Assembly (NCBI RefSeq): GCF_036588685.1 | Contig: NC_086374.1 | Coordinates: 32,170,886 to 32,234,885, forward strand | Direction of reading: 5' to 3' | From: Mytilus trossulus | Lineage: Eukaryota; Mollusca; Bivalvia; Mytilida; Mytilidae | Length of the DNA: 64,000 nt | Shown: piece after piece, positions 1-13,244 of the stretch | Numbering within the stretch: the first letter of the stretch is position 1 | Layout of the letters: each line of letters starts with the position of its first letter | Made by a program: the position numbers and the translations under genes | Notes under the pieces: generated by a model | What the model saw: only the letters and a program-made list of their open reading frames with translations | What the model was told of the DNA's origin: nothing | Databases searched by the model: none

Positions 1-49
1 TGATTAGTTTCTTTTGTTTCCTATTCTGACATAGGACTTGTATTTCCTT

Positions 50-520
50 TTCAGTGCGTTTTACTGTTCGTATTACTGTGTGTTTTTCATTCTTTATTGG
101 CTACAGGTATAGGGGAGGGTTGTGATCTCACGAAACATGTTTAATGTGACCCTGTCGCATTTGTGCGCCTGTCCCAAGTCAGGAGCCTCTGTCCTTGTAA
201 GTCATGTATGATTTTAATTTAGTTCATTGTTATATTTCGGAGTTATATAATCTATAATCACTGAACCAGTACACTTTTTTGTCTAGGGGCCAACTGAAGC
301 ACGCCTATCACAACGTTCATTGCGACGCTATATATTAAGTATTCCTTCCGTATCATTTCTTGGAATTGAAACAATTTATAAAAGACATACATGTATATTA
401 TCGTCATGCAATCGATAAAAAAGAAAACAAAACGTTTAAAGCTGCATGCGACCGAATCGCTATTTCTGGATCTACCTTCATCAGGAACGTCAAAAAGGCG
501 AATAATACTATTTGGTTTAC
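50..520 (-). repeat. Dispersed repeat family A copy
   Basis: Reverse-complement blocks: GGTATAGGGGAGGGTTG, TGCGCCTGTCCCAAGTCAGG, then GGGGCCAACTGAAGCACG. The small reading frame over 360-659 lies in this repeat and in a segment shared with 20040-20230, so it is not a gene. Confidence 0.65.
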
Positions 521-1344
521 TGCGATCGCGAGTTTGTCAGTTTTTCTGATACTTCTAAATGTTGGGCGCTGGGAACACCAAATAGCTCTGAATTATTTAT
601 ATCAAACGTTAACCTTTATATATAAGAGATTTAAATCAACTTATGTGATTCCGGTTTAAATAGATTTTTTTTTTTTTTGATAGATGCACAACCTTAAAAT
701 TTCAGGATTCTGTTATCCCATGTGATGTCTAATATGTTTCATAAAAAAACGACTTCTTCTTTTCATTATTTATTTATTAGATAAAAATTATTTGATATAT
801 TTCGTGCTATTTATTTATAACTAAGAATAATTGTTATCAGAGCCGTCTTTACATCAGTGTTTACAGGTACCCTCTTTTCGCCCCTTTTCTATTTTTTGAT
901 ATTTTAATAAAAAAATTAAAACATCAAACTTTCAAAAAGTGAAATAATCAAAATTGCACGTTAGGTTTAGTATTTTAAAAGTTTGATCAAATTCCCAAAC
1001 TATCAAATTTATAAACGATATTTAGAATTTTAATATTTTAATAATTTGGTTAAAATTTCAAAATTTCAAAACTTTTACACAATTTGAATTGATAAGTGTT
1101 ACACGGACCGGAATCAACTACAGAAAATTGACAGACATAAATGCAGGACCTAACTATGTTTAAATAAATAGTAGGCCGCTCGGCACATTTCCCAGTGTTT
1201 CTTACTAAATTATTGTTTCGTTTTAATTTATTTTGATTGAATAGCTGTGTGAAAACTGTCTAAACATTGTAATATTGAAGAACTTGTACGTTATTAATGT
1301 TAAAGCTACTTCCAAGATACTACTTGACTGCCTAGTAGCTAACT

Positions 1345-1545
1345 TGTTGAATAAAATTGAGAATGGACATGGGGAATGTGTCAAAGAGACAAAAACCCGA
1401 CAAAAGAGTAGAAAACATCCGAAGTCCACTAATTCAATACAGCGAGAAAATGCCGCATTCGGATTCGTGCTTCAGCTGACCCCTAAACAAAATTGTGTAC
1501 TAGTTCAGTGATCATGGTCGTCATACTAAACTCCGATATATGCCA
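1345..1545 (+). repeat. Dispersed repeat family A, 5' half
   Basis: GGGGAATGTGTCAAAGAGAC, then CTTCAGCTGACCCCTAAA, then TAGTTCAGTGATCATGG. The 3' half of family A appears at 2100-2235, so the SINE dimer at 1555-2066 has probably inserted into a full copy. Confidence 0.65.
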
Positions 1546-1554
1546 GCGAAAGCT

Positions 1555-2066
1555 CTTTTTTTGAGAGCCCAGGTGGTCGTGTGGTCTAGCGGGACGATTC
1601 GTAAATTTGCTTTCGCAAATTTTTGGTTCTTCCCTCGCCGGGATTCGCACCCATGGTACTGTGATATCGTGACACCAAATCGCCTGCACTGCAGCCGTCC
1701 CGCTAGACCACACGACCACCTGGGCTCTCATAAAAGAGCTTTCGGTGGGCATGTGTTACCTTTCCACGTCAGTTTTAATCTAGCGGCGTACTACAGTTCA
1801 TGATATATATATAAGGCATGAAGATGTTATTGTTACAGATCAGCTAAATTATCTATAGTAAAGGATCCTACAAATTAATGTAATATACAGTCACAGAAAA
1901 TAATTATATTCATAAGTACGTCTGAGTCAGTGACAACTCTACAATAGATGTATCCATCGGATCGCCATCAATGATGGTGATACATGGCTGTGTACATAAT
2001 GTATATACAACTCGTCTAAACATCAACCCAACAATGTTAGATCTGTAAATTTGCTTTCGCATTATA
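1555..2066 (-). mobile_element. Dimeric tRNA-derived SINE copy, inverted, with palindromic end
   Basis: Minus-strand copy of the 14685-15122 composite. Body 1918-2066, a 95-bp unrelated insert (about 1823-1917), linker and head 1596-1755. At the 1563-1597 end the first 35 bases of the head occur again in inverted orientation, so the copy folds back on itself (arms 1563-1597 and 1697-1731). Confidence 0.7.
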
Positions 2067-2099
2067 TGTCGTATGAACTAAAATTAAATATCATAGAAG

Positions 2100-2235
2100 A
2101 CTTACAAAGACCAGAGGCTCCTGACTAGGGACAGGCGCAAAAATGCGGCAGGGTTAACATGCCACTTATTTTTCTTTTTTTCTTTTTAAGATCTCAGCCC
2201 TCCCTTAGGTTATACCTCTATCCAATGTAGAAAAA
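2100..2235 (+). repeat. Dispersed repeat family A, 3' half
   Basis: CAGAGGCTCCTGACTAGGGA, then GCGCAAAAATGCGGCAGGG, then TCTCAGCCCTCCC. Confidence 0.65.
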
Positions 2236-2289
2236 ACAAACACGCAGCTATACGCAATTACATTAATTAGCAAACTTTAGTTACTGACA

Positions 2290-3283
2290 TGCTATATATA
2301 TATATCTTTATTCTCATAAACCAAAGTACAATGGTACAGAGACATATACAAATAAATTAACATAGTATAAATTTTAAATACAAATGTAAAATAGAGACAT
2401 AAAGTGATTACCCAGGAGATTCTAGGCATTTACTAATAATTCTTATAAACTTGCACAGATTGTTTAGTTCAGACGGGTTGCTACTATTCATTAGACCTTG
2501 AAATTTCAAAATATTTGGTCTGTTTATAAAATGATGCTTTAGTAGCAGTTGTCTACTATCGTTTATTGCCGAGCATTTTAGAATATAATGGAACTCGTCG
2601 CCAATGTCACCGGAATTGCACAAAGTACAAATACGATTTTCTCTCTGAATGTTTTGCCATCTACCAATTTCGATAGGAATTTTTGTGTTCAGCGTTCTAA
2701 ATCTACAAAAAGAAGCAATATTTTTGTCATCTAAAATATCAAAGTAGGTTTTGAAATTTATACTATTTTTGAATAATTTATAATTTAGAGCTTTTGTAAA
2801 ATTCTGTACAGTAGCATACCATGTCTGTCTGAACTGGTCAGTTAATCTTAATTTAACAGTATCATACAACCAGTTTTTACTTATAAAATATTTAGAGTTC
2901 CATATATTTGATAGTCCACAGTTATCAAGCACAGATTTTACATTCTTACACCAAGCTATATTTCCATTATAACTACCAGTAGCAAGATTGTATAGAATAA
3001 TAGGAAGTTTCTTATTTTCCCCAGTTACAAGCTTTTCCCAATAATTTATAGTACGTAATTTAATAAAAATATTCAGTGGGAATCGGCCAAGTTCCCCATA
3101 TATCATATAATCAGGCGTGGATTTTTTAAGATTAAGCAGTAATTTACAAAATTTTAGATGAACACGTTCTATAACAGAGGTGTTACCCATTCCCCAGATT
3201 TCACACCCGTATAATAATATAGGCTTAACCACTTTGTCAAATAATTCTAGTTGACATTTAATAGCATCGGCATTTATCATGTA
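2290..3283 (-). pseudogene. 5'-truncated non-LTR retrotransposon (RT C-terminal region)
   Basis: A 290-aa open frame (2408-3280) starts inside the RT C-terminal part (KPILLYGCEIWG, then ERVHLKFCKLLL, YGELGRFPL). It ends with a Cys-rich zinc knuckle (CTLCNSGDIGDEFHYILKC). The catalytic RT and the endonuclease are absent, as in a 5'-truncated LINE insertion. The 3' end, read on the minus strand, has GAATAAAG followed by (AT)n, a microsatellite-type tail. The frame is still open, so the insertion may be recent. Confidence 0.8.
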
Positions 3284-4541
3284 TGATTTATAACTGTGTA
3301 AAACATTTATCCAAATTATACTGAAATAAACAATCCATAGGCCGCATGGGCTTTATAATATGTAGCTTCGTTTCATGTGTGTAGTTTAGTCTTGATGCCA
3401 TCTATTTTACGATCGAATTAATTGACCTCCGAAGACCTCCGATGCTCATAAGCGATATAAACATAAATATAGATAGAAATAGAAAGCGAACTCGTGTAAT
3501 TAGATTTTTTTTTAGGTGTGTACAATTTCATATTATATATTTAAAATATATGTCAATAATCGCTTTTTACTGTATAACGGAATGATTTTTCTGTGGATCA
3601 AAACAGTCAATCAATTGATTACGTTTGTTTCACTTACAATGTTGACATTCTTTTCCTTTGAATAATCTTACACACACAATTAATGCTTTATCCATTTCTA
3701 GCTTATGGGTTAAATTTAAGTTCACATGAATACGGATTCAATCAGGTCGAATTATTCACTTGCGAATGAATAATTCATTACCAATGTTTAAATGCTTGAC
3801 TTGACAAATCGTACCCTACTGGCTGCTATATTAAAAAAATATGATTATAATTTCACTATCCACTTTATTAACGATTTTACAAAAAGAATCATAATTTAGT
3901 TTATATATATATATACATATATATCTCGTAACTAGTACCAATTCAATAGTTAAATGGAAAATATCGGGAAAAAAATGTTTTTTCAAGCTTTAGCATATGA
4001 ATAGAATCGTGACGACACACTATAAAAATAGGGAAGTTTAATAAATCCAAAGGACAAGGAAATGTTAGTACGAATTTAAAAAAATGATTAGAATAGAATC
4101 GATACACCGTGAAAAAAGGAAGTGTGACACTAAGCTGTTTTTTTGTTTTGGTGAAAGTCCAAAGTAATTTTAGATTTTTAGAAAATGATATAATGTTCGT
4201 TTGCAGTAAATCAAACCCGATTTTTATATTGATTATCAGTTTTTATCCCATGTGGTTATATTTGATTTTAAAGAATCAACACTGCCCACACATGGATTAC
4301 AAACGGCACCAACATGAACCGTGAGATAAATTATTTGAATATTTGCTCATGATAAAGAGCAGAATGCCAGAAGACGATGCGTTTATAGTATACAGATATC
4401 TCATACGTTTATTGTAAAGTTAAATGGTCGACTATGCAGATACGAATTCTCACCTATGTATATAAACCACAAGATTTAGTAAAGTACATTATGAATACAG
4501 GTAATTTTAGGATATCATCATAAAAGACACACCTGTCAGCA
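3284..4541. other. Upstream region of fax-A, no gene seen
   Basis: AT-rich sequence with short TATA runs (3900-3925) and a reversed fragment of the receptor-intron repeat at 3715-3790. The reading frame at 4109-4324 has no recognisable domain. Any promoter or 5' UTR cannot be placed by eye. Confidence 0.4.
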
Positions 4542-7500
4542 ATGGAGATCTTAAAAGTTGACAATTTAACACTTATTGTTAAAGTTGTTGGTGGTACCGT
4601 TTTAGCAACAGTAGTATCATGTCTGGTGTGGAAACGAATCAGAAAGCCAGAAAAGCAAGTACAAATTTGTTAATATTGATTAACTTTTATATTTTAAAGT
4701 GTTTAAGCAAAACATATATAATTTATTGTTTTCAATGATTGAAATCGATACTATGAAATATATATATACATAAAAGATCAAGCTTAGCTATATATATATC
4801 TATACGTGGGTGTTTCATCTGATATATTTTGGGTAAAGATAATCTAGTTTTTAACCTTCATGTTAAGATGATTGTCAGATAGATAAACATTTAAATCATT
4901 TATCAGACATGTAAATTAACGCTTATCTCGTCTCTGAATTACGTAGCTTTTTAGTCGTGCAAATTGGAATTACGTATTTACACACGTGAAAAATATATTA
5001 CATCTTAATTGAATTGCACGCTTATATTAAGAAGAAGCAGATGCTGTAACATCAATAAACTTTCTACAAACCGACCTGAAAAAACACTTAAAATTGCTCT
5101 TTACAAGGAGCTAACTAACTGATTGGAAGCTGATCGATTGAATCATCACTTAGTCTGGTGTCCGATATATCAGTCGCCGATGAGTTAATTAGATGCCGAT
5201 AACTGATTGATAAAGACAATTTCCATAACGGTATTTGACCATACTATAAATAAAGGCAACAGTAGTATACCGCTGTTCGAAATTCATATATCAATTGAGA
5301 AAAATACAAATCCGAGTTTATACAAACTAAAACTGAAGGAAACGCATCAAATATAAGAGGAGACCCACGACACAACAGAAACACAACATTAAAATGGAAC
5401 AAAATGGTGGTTTGAACCTGGTTTTGTGGCATGCAAAACCTCCTGCTGTTATGGCAATATTAAATATAACATAAGAATGACAACAATCATGACATGCCTA
5501 CAATACAAATAAATTTTATAAAATGACTATATATAATAGATATACATGATAAAACCGAAGTGGTGACTAACTACAGAATAAAAACGGATACATTACATAA
5601 AACAACATAAACCAGCACATGAAAATAAGTCTTGCCTGGACTTCCAGCAATAAAACTGGTGATAAAGTGAGGCATCCATTTGGCTGCGTGGAAATGTCAT
5701 GCAAATCAAATCAAATCAAATCATTTTATTGGTGTTAAACCCAAATATTGGAGTGTTACCAAAACAAACACGGTGAATGATACGTTCTTAGCATGTGAAA
5801 AATCCCCTGAATGTTTAGATTCTTATATATCTTTTATAATATTTTTATTATAAATATCGAAAGTTCAAATTGTTTTCGAAAAGCAACTTTATCAAAGTCT
5901 TGATGCGCTTTCTATTAATATTTTGCATATTGTGAAGCAACAAATATTTTGACTCAATGTTAATGAGACTGAAGATTAAATGCGTTGACATGACATTGAC
6001 TTGTAACATTTATCCTTTCGTGCTAAATATAACATACAATGTTCTTGACTTGTACAGTTGCTTATTGTCTTGTACCAAAGAGAATGTTTGTTATTCGTTT
6101 GAATCATATTCATTCAATGAGTATTTTCTTATTATTGTATTTCCCTCTAGGATTAGTAGTCTCGGTTCCTCTAAATTAATAAATCAATTAGATATCTGCC
6201 TTCTCTTTTATTTTTGAATATGTTAACAAAGCTAGAAATTTATCTTATAAAAAGAATATTTTTTTTCAAAAATATTTCCAATATTATAACATATATTTAT
6301 TAAATGTAAACCTTCCCTCAAAAACACAATATTATTAGTTATCAAAGATACTAGGCTTATAATTTAATTTAAAACACGCCAGACACGCGTTTCGTCTGCA
6401 TAAGACTGACCAATGAAGCTCAAATTAAAATGGGTAGAAAGCCAAACAGGTACACGTACAAGGTTGAAGAGCATTTATGACCCAAAGTTCCACATTACCC
6501 ACTTTAAACTGTGTATTTTAATAAGGGTGAATATCTTTGAACCAGATAAACACTACAATCATAGTATAGGCATGTTTTGGTCAAAGACAAGTGCCTGCTT
6601 GCAAATACAAAAAGTACTAAAATACAAGGAAAGAATATTTCGCCTTAAAAGCACGATGTTAATAGATACAAAGTACAACATTGCATTTTCTGTGTGAATA
6701 TCTTTACATTTGACGTGACATTTGTGTTCTTTATTTTTTCTACACATTTGCTAGTACATGTAAATCAAAACCGCAATGTTTTAGTAAAGTGCACACATTG
6801 AATTCAACGCTCGAATCTACAAATCAGGAAATTTTTATAATGCCAGCAAGTTAAAGGTTTATTTGTCTTTTTTGCTTTGATTGTATTAATGTTTGCCCAA
6901 GCTTTGTATTAAATTATAAGATTGACATCTGAAAACGCATACTTTTACTGTTTGCAGGTGTCAATCTTAATTGCAATTCTTGAGCAAACAGTTAAAAAAA
7001 CAAAGCAAGCAACTTATCTTGCTAGCATTATGAAAATAGCTGTAAATAAATGTTACTGTCAATTTGGTCCCTACTAGTACCGTCACCTTTATTATTATAA
7101 AGAAAACCCATGTTTAATTTTACCAATCTTTTGTGAAGTAGAGAGTATATTAGATTTTATTCTATTTTTAACTTTTGACCAATTTTGCCCCCTTTTTGTA
7201 CTTGTGATGTATTGTTTGTGTGTTCCTCAAACCAATACACCAAATGTTGTTTTTAGTTAACAGTTGTAATTTATGAAGTTTCAAATAAAATTCTACAGAA
7301 GAAATCAAAACATCAAATAGGTATTTAGAAAAAGCAGCCTCCATTATCAGTACACATAGTACATATTTTTGTTTAGGGGCCAGCTAAAGCACGACTCCGG
7401 GTGCGAGAATTTCTCGCTATGTTGAAGACCCATTGGTGGCCCGATTCGGCTTTTTTTCTCTTTGGTCGGGTTGTTGCCTCTTTGCCACATTCCCCATTTC

Positions 7501-10500
7501 CATTCTCAATTGTATAACAACAACAAGCAGTTCAAAGCATACTATGGTAATCTTATTAACGAATAAGTTCATTGTTGAAATGGTTTTAATGATGAAAATA
7601 TATTTTAGAAAAGAATATCCACGTGACACAGTCATTCTGCATCAAATAAGCAGGGGACCATTTGCACCAAGTATTTCACAATATGTGATGAAGTTAGAGA
7701 CATATTTGCGGTTTGCAAAAATACCTTACATGGTAAGCTGTCTATTTTCATTTTGAGATACATTGTACTAAATAATCTCATTATATCTAAAACATAAATT
7801 AAAAATAAATCGGGGTATGCAAGTAATTTGAGTACGAGGACATAAAACATTGTGATCACATAATTAAAAAAGAATCCACAAAATATCTCACAGGAAAAAA
7901 AATGATTTAAAGGAAATAGACAAATCATCCCGAGGAAACACCATAAACGAAATTATATAGACGCACCATAGTCCACAAAACATCCCACAAAAAACACCAT
8001 GGCAAAATGAAAATATATACACAAGAAGAGTCAGTTAAACATCCCACAGAAAACACCATGACAAAAAATAAATAAATAAAAAAATAAAATCACACGAGTC
8101 AACAAAATATCCCACAAGAAACACAAGAACCAAAAGAGTATAAACAAACAAGAGTCCACAAAAAACAACAGCACCATGAACACAAAGAAATAAACAATTA
8201 AAAATGAACACATCACACAGGAAACAACATGACCAATAGATCAACACAAGTCAACACAATCAAAATCGAATGCAAAGGAAGAAACATGACAAAAGAAAAA
8301 TATAAAAACAAGAGTCCACAAAATATCCAAAAAGGAAACACTATGACCGAATAGATACCATCGAAAAGTACGGGTCCACAAAAAATTCTATGAAAACACC
8401 ACGAAGAAAAGGAAATTAACAAACAAGGAAACCACAAAGTCTTCCTATGGAAACGCCAATACAAAAAAGATATTAGCAAGCAAAGAGGCCACAAAACATC
8501 CCTATCTTACATCATGACCAAAAGGAAATTGACAAACAAGTAGACCGGAAAACATTCCTTTAAAACAACAGGATCTTAAAGAAATCGATAAACGAGGAGG
8601 CAACAAAATATCCTTATAAAACACTATAACCGGAAGGAAATTGACAAACTAGGGCCAACAAAACATCCGTATAAAATACCATGACCAAAACGAAAAAGAC
8701 CTACAAGAATGCAACAAAACAACCGTCAAGAAACACAAAATTGAACAGAACAAACTGTTCCTTCTTTGCTGATGGCATTTGTATGGCATGACAATGACAT
8801 TTTAGATCTGGAAATAGGTTCTTCACGGTTACATGTCATACATGGGATAATGGATACGACAAATAGTAAAGGCCAATGGTCAAAATGGTAAACGGTCAAC
8901 CAAATCATTTTGCAAACGTATTATACCGAAATCAAGCAGTATGAACGAAACTTGTTTCTGATTTTCGGGCATATCAGAACTGAAAAGGCTTTATAAAGAA
9001 AAATATATAAAACCGTGCAGTTTTAACTTGTTGAAATGTTTAATTCTCTAAATAGCCAACCGTTATGCAAATTACAGGTATACACTTATCTTTTCTTTAT
9101 TTGCATGGTATACAAATAAAGTCTACTGGTATCCCTCCTCATTGTTGCGCAAACGGTAATGTTAAAAACAAGACTTTTTTACTTTACATTTTATTTGGGG
9201 TCCTCTTCGCGGTCCGCTCTTAAGCCATGATGATTTTATTAAAAAGAGACAACAGCTGAGAATTTTAAATAACTCAACGTGAAAGCTTCGATCTTTAATT
9301 GTATGTCTGAATTTTTTTCGTACATTGTTGGAAAAAAAAGAATCTTTATTTTTACCAGCTACGAAACAGGAGAAATTTCGACAAGCCTCTTTTGAAGCTC
9401 ATACAAATAAATTTACACATTTTTAACATGCATTAATTATGGTTGTTGTTAAATTTATTGTACTATTATGCCTGATGTGAGGCATTTATGAAATAAAAAG
9501 TTTCAAGCTTCACTTTCCTACAATGTACATATATTGTATATATTTTTTTTAGAATGTTCACGGTGCACAGAAAAGTAAAAAAGGAAAATACCCATGGATT
9601 GAGTACAATGGTCAAGAATTATCGGACACGGAGTTTATAATAGAATTTCTAAATGAAACATTTAAAATAGATCTAAACGAAAAAATTTCAGCGAAACAAA
9701 GGGGTGCAGCAAGGGCGTTTCAAAAAATGTTGGAAGAGAACACATTCTGGTATTATTATATTATTTGTTATCGATTGAATATGACCAATAAGTGTAATTA
9801 TATTTGTAATGAAATATGTCGATCCATTTATAGTGAAAGTAAGCCATCATCATAAATTTATACATTTGTTTATCACTTTCCCGTGTGAAATCTATCCAAA
9901 AGTCATCTCGTTAAATTATTCGCTTAATTTCACGACAATGCGATTAAGAGCTCGACTTATTGTAGAAATTGACACAACGACAACGACGAACTCATAACTG
10001 TAAAACAGAATAAACGAGAAAATGAACAAAAACAAATATGAAACACAGCAACAAACGACAACCACTGAATTACAGGGTCCTGACTTGTGACAGGCACATA
10101 TACATACAGAATTTGGCGGGGTTAAACACGTCTTTTGCTTTTCGAGTCGTTAAATTTCAGTCTCATTAACGATTATACCCACATCTACTTTCATTCATAT
10201 TGGTTAAAACTTTCCAATTATACTAAAATATAAGAAAATACCATTGCATTAAAGTCAATATTGGTATCAACAAAGTACGCATGCATACAGATACATAACA
10301 CTATATGTCTGTTGTAAAAATAAAGCACAGAAATTCATAAATACACAGATATATTAATTAGTGTTTGAATATTTACGGAATTCTAAGACATTATCATATA
10401 TTTTATTTATATAAAAGCTTTAACTTATTTCGTTTAGATTCGATTTGAAGAGCTTGTATATAATTGTTCTTTTTGATGTTTTCATAGTGAAGTGTTCCTC

Positions 10501-13244
10501 GTGGTAATGATTACAGAATTTCTTTAAATCAATTTTAAATTTTACTTCAAGGGCAGTAACTCTGGATAGATGGCTATATGACAGAAAGAGTAGTGGTTTT
10601 AGATTAATTGGAGTACCATCTTGGATTATCTTTTTTCTTCGGCGAAATGTTAAGAACACGACATACGCTCATGGTATTGGAAGACACAGTCAAGAAGAAG
10701 TTTATCACATACTTGACACTGATTTGCATTCTCTGTCAGATTTTATTGGTAAGAACCTTTTTATTTTTACTAATTAATTAAATATACATATTCGCACCAC
10801 TCAATAGCATAACAACACATTTACGGAAACTCCTCTATTATCAATCGAGATGAAACTTTGTGAACTAGGATAAAGGAATATATCAGCTCGTGAAATCAGC
10901 TTTCCTTGCCAAATGTAATAATAATAAATGCCATTGTTTTTTCTTGCTTGAAAAGAAAACTGTTTTATTCTCATAACTCATTTCATAAAAAGTCTTTAGA
11001 CACACATTATCTTATATCCTGTCAATGCTATACGATTGAATTTTTGGCATATGCATGCTATTATATACCGCTTTACGTAGGTCGTTATCAGAACGGTAAT
11101 AAGTCAGGAGATATGCATATTCAAATTATCTGTAACATCTTTTGTCTACCGGTCGCCGAATGGGACTCTTGTGGTTTTGTACAATATTCAATTCTCTCAT
11201 AACAAAATCTTTTTTGTTTTACAAAACTATGTGATATAGACTTGTTTTATGAGAACTTCAATTTTGTGATGACAAATTTCATTTTTGTAGACAACATTCA
11301 TTTTTGTGATGACAAAATTCATTTTTGTAGACAAAAATTTTGTCAAACGAAGGTATGCAAAATAAAATATAAACTTAAAAACATTATATTTGCATACACA
11401 ATTGACTTTTGTTACCTGATATGGAAGTTAAATCACAAAAGCCAATCGTGTGAGACAAGAATCAATTTTGTGAGACAAAATTGACTTTCGTGATACAAAA
11501 TTCAATTTCGTGAGACAAAATTCAATTTTTTCAATTTTGTCTCACTAAAGTCAATTATGTCTCACAAAAATCGATTTTGTATGCAAATTAGTTCACAGAA
11601 TTCAAACTAAACTAATTTGCATACAAAATTGACTATTGTCGCCCAATTTTCAAATTAGGTTACAAAAGTCAGGTCTGTGTAACAAAAATGAATTTTGTCC
11701 TGACAAAAGTGACGTTTGTTCACTGAAAGATGATTTTGTATGACAAAATTTTAAATTTGTAGTATGCTACAAATTTTTTTAAACTGAACTTATTTTTGTT
11801 GAACAAAAGTCACTTTCATCCGTACAAAATTGAACTTCGAGTACAAAAAAAGATTCCCATTCGGCGCCCCGTATTGTCCATTTTTTGTTAAACATATATA
11901 TTCTTTGTATATTCGGTTTATGTGATACTCGTTTGTGTTCGGTTGTCAAGCATCCGACGGGTGACTGGGAATTAAAAATATGGTCACTTTGGGTCTTCTT
12001 CGGACCGGCAGTAAAACCCTTGGTGTTCGTTTTGGGATTTGTGGGATGTATAACTACCCTTCCACGTCTGTTCGGAATGGAGATATACAATATGATGCCT
12101 CGTGTAGAAAGAAAGAGGTAGAGAGAGTGCAATCTGGAACAACTCATTGAGGAGTCCTAAGTTGCCATGTTGCAAGGCTGTCCTTTGTAATTTAACCCCA
12201 CTTTCGTGTGGAACTCTAAATCCCCCACCTTTCATCCCAGGCGATCCACCCCTTGGCATACATATTTGAATACTATTATTATTGCCAATTTCTACTCTCC
12301 CTGACGTGTATGAAATAATTATTGCCAATGGACAATGGGCAAACGCCGATCAATCATTCATTGTTAAGCAACATTTTTTTAAATCGAATTAATTATTATT
12401 TAAATAAATCAATATTCCTTGTACTTTCAGGAACAAATACATTTTTACTTGGTGATGAGCCCTGTCAGGAAGATTGCGCTGTTTTCGGTCAGCTTTCTCA
12501 GATTTACTGGCATAGTTTCGGGAACAAGTGTTACACTTATTTAAAAAGTAAGACGTTCTCAAGGCTGAAAATGTAAAAACGAATTATAGTTTTTCAAAGA
12601 ATTTAGTTGGCCTCATCATACAGACATATTAAAAATAACAATTGAATGTACAAAAAAAGTAAAAACACAAAAATACTGAACTCCGAGGAAAATTCAAAAA
12701 GGAAAGTTCAAAATCAAAAGGCAAATTCAAAAGTCCAAACACATCAAACGAATGGATAACAATTGTCAACAGTTATGTCAGCCTGATGCAGCTCTCCATT
12801 TAATATTCAGAACGATAAATTGATATGTAAAAAACTTTAATGAAATGCCATTTAAAATGTTCGCCATGAAGACAGCAACCAAACTATAAAAAAACCCAAT
12901 ATGCATCTAAAGGACTATAACTCGATCTTTTTAAGCTGGTTAATTGGAAGAAAATAGAGAAACTGTCGCGAAATCCGATACAAAGTCAATTAAAATAAAC
13001 AAAAATTGAAATAAAACCGGTAAGTGGTTATTTGTTGACTTGAAAATAAAGTTTTAGTGCAAAGAATGAAAGGTTGGCTTGAAGTTTTCATATGTCAGTT
13101 CTTTTAATGTTTTGGTTATGATTAACATTTCTAATTTTAGAATATGATAATTTATGTAATTATTGTGAAAGAATGAAAGAAAGATTTTGGCCAGACTGGG
13201 ACCAATGCATTACAAAAGGAATGACACAGAAAGCTACAAAGTAG
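4542..13244 (+). CDS. Failed axon connections-like protein, paralogue A (six exons)
   Basis: Coding exons: 4542-4654, 7609-7732, 9553-9749, 10552-10748, 12431-12547, 13141-13244 (TAG stop). The joined frame gives 283 aa. Residues about 9-31 are one hydrophobic membrane segment followed by basic residues. Residues about 42-110 form the thioredoxin-like GST-N half (DTVILH, then KLETYLR, then KYPWIEY with the Pro of the GST fold). Residues about 145-283 form the metaxin-type GST-C half (HGIGRHSQEEVYHI, FLLGDEPCQEDC, then FWPDWD near the end). The family is FAXC/Fax, named for axonal development in Drosophila; its biochemical activity is not established. Intron 1 needs a GC donor (AA|GCAAGT at 4655) to keep the phase shared with the two paralogues; an in-frame read-through would stop after 43 codons. 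A polyadenylation-type AATAAA lies near 13403. First and smallest of three tandem copies. Splice sites are predicted by eye from paralogue agreement. Confidence 0.88.
4655..4660 (+). other. Non-canonical GC donor, fax-A intron 1
   Basis: The sequence reads AA|GCAAGT. Using GC as donor leaves two bases of a codon, the phase seen at the same site in paralogues B (AAG|GTGAGT) and C (AA|GTAAGT). The only nearby GT (4659) would give the wrong phase. GCAAGT is the usual context of GC-AG introns. Confidence 0.75.
5245..5470 (+). repeat. Dispersed repeat family C copy
   Basis: AAGGCAACAGTAGTATACCG, then AATATAAGAGGAGACCCACG. Intron 1 of fax-A. Confidence 0.6.
6360..6490 (+). repeat. Dispersed repeat family B copy
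   Basis: CGCCAGACACGCGTTTCGTC, then GCCAAACAGG and AGGTTGAAGAGC. Related copies at 14205-14300, 19640-19775 (plus) and 43675-43755 (minus). Non-coding. Confidence 0.6.
7365..7515 (-). repeat. Dispersed repeat family A fragment
   Basis: Reverse complement of the 5' half: GGGGCCAGCTAAAGCACG, then GTCGGGTTGTTGCCTCTTTG and CACATTCCCC. Immediately precedes fax-A exon 2. Confidence 0.6.
7855..8730 (+). repeat. Degenerate roughly 55-bp minisatellite
   Basis: About 15 diverged units resemble AGTCCACAAAACATCCCAC followed by GGAAACACCATGACCAAAAG. Intron 2 of fax-A. It creates spurious minus-strand reading frames that translate to Phe/Leu-rich strings. Confidence 0.75.
10060..10135 (+). repeat. Dispersed repeat family A fragment
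   Basis: GGTCCTGACTTGTGACAGGC, then GGCGGGGTTAAAC. Intron 3 of fax-A. Confidence 0.5.
11235..11845. repeat. Inverted, degenerate TTTTGTGAGACAAAAT-type repeats
   Basis: Short units reading GAGACAAAATTCA dominate the left half and TCAATTTTGTCTCAC the right half, meeting at about 11528. ATTTGCATACA motifs also occur on both sides. Intron 4 of fax-A. Confidence 0.7.

Noticed and set aside
360-659. 99-aa plus-strand reading frame
   Set aside because: Most of it lies in a dispersed repeat; the stretch with FIRNV recurs as degenerate DNA near 20200. No domain.
1483-1803. Overlapping frames on both strands at 1483-1803
   Set aside because: They are translations of the palindromic tRNA-derived SINE.
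7632-8494. Hydrophobic minus-strand frames (Phe/Leu/Cys-rich)
   Set aside because: Product of a degenerate A-rich minisatellite read in reverse; no start context, no conservation.
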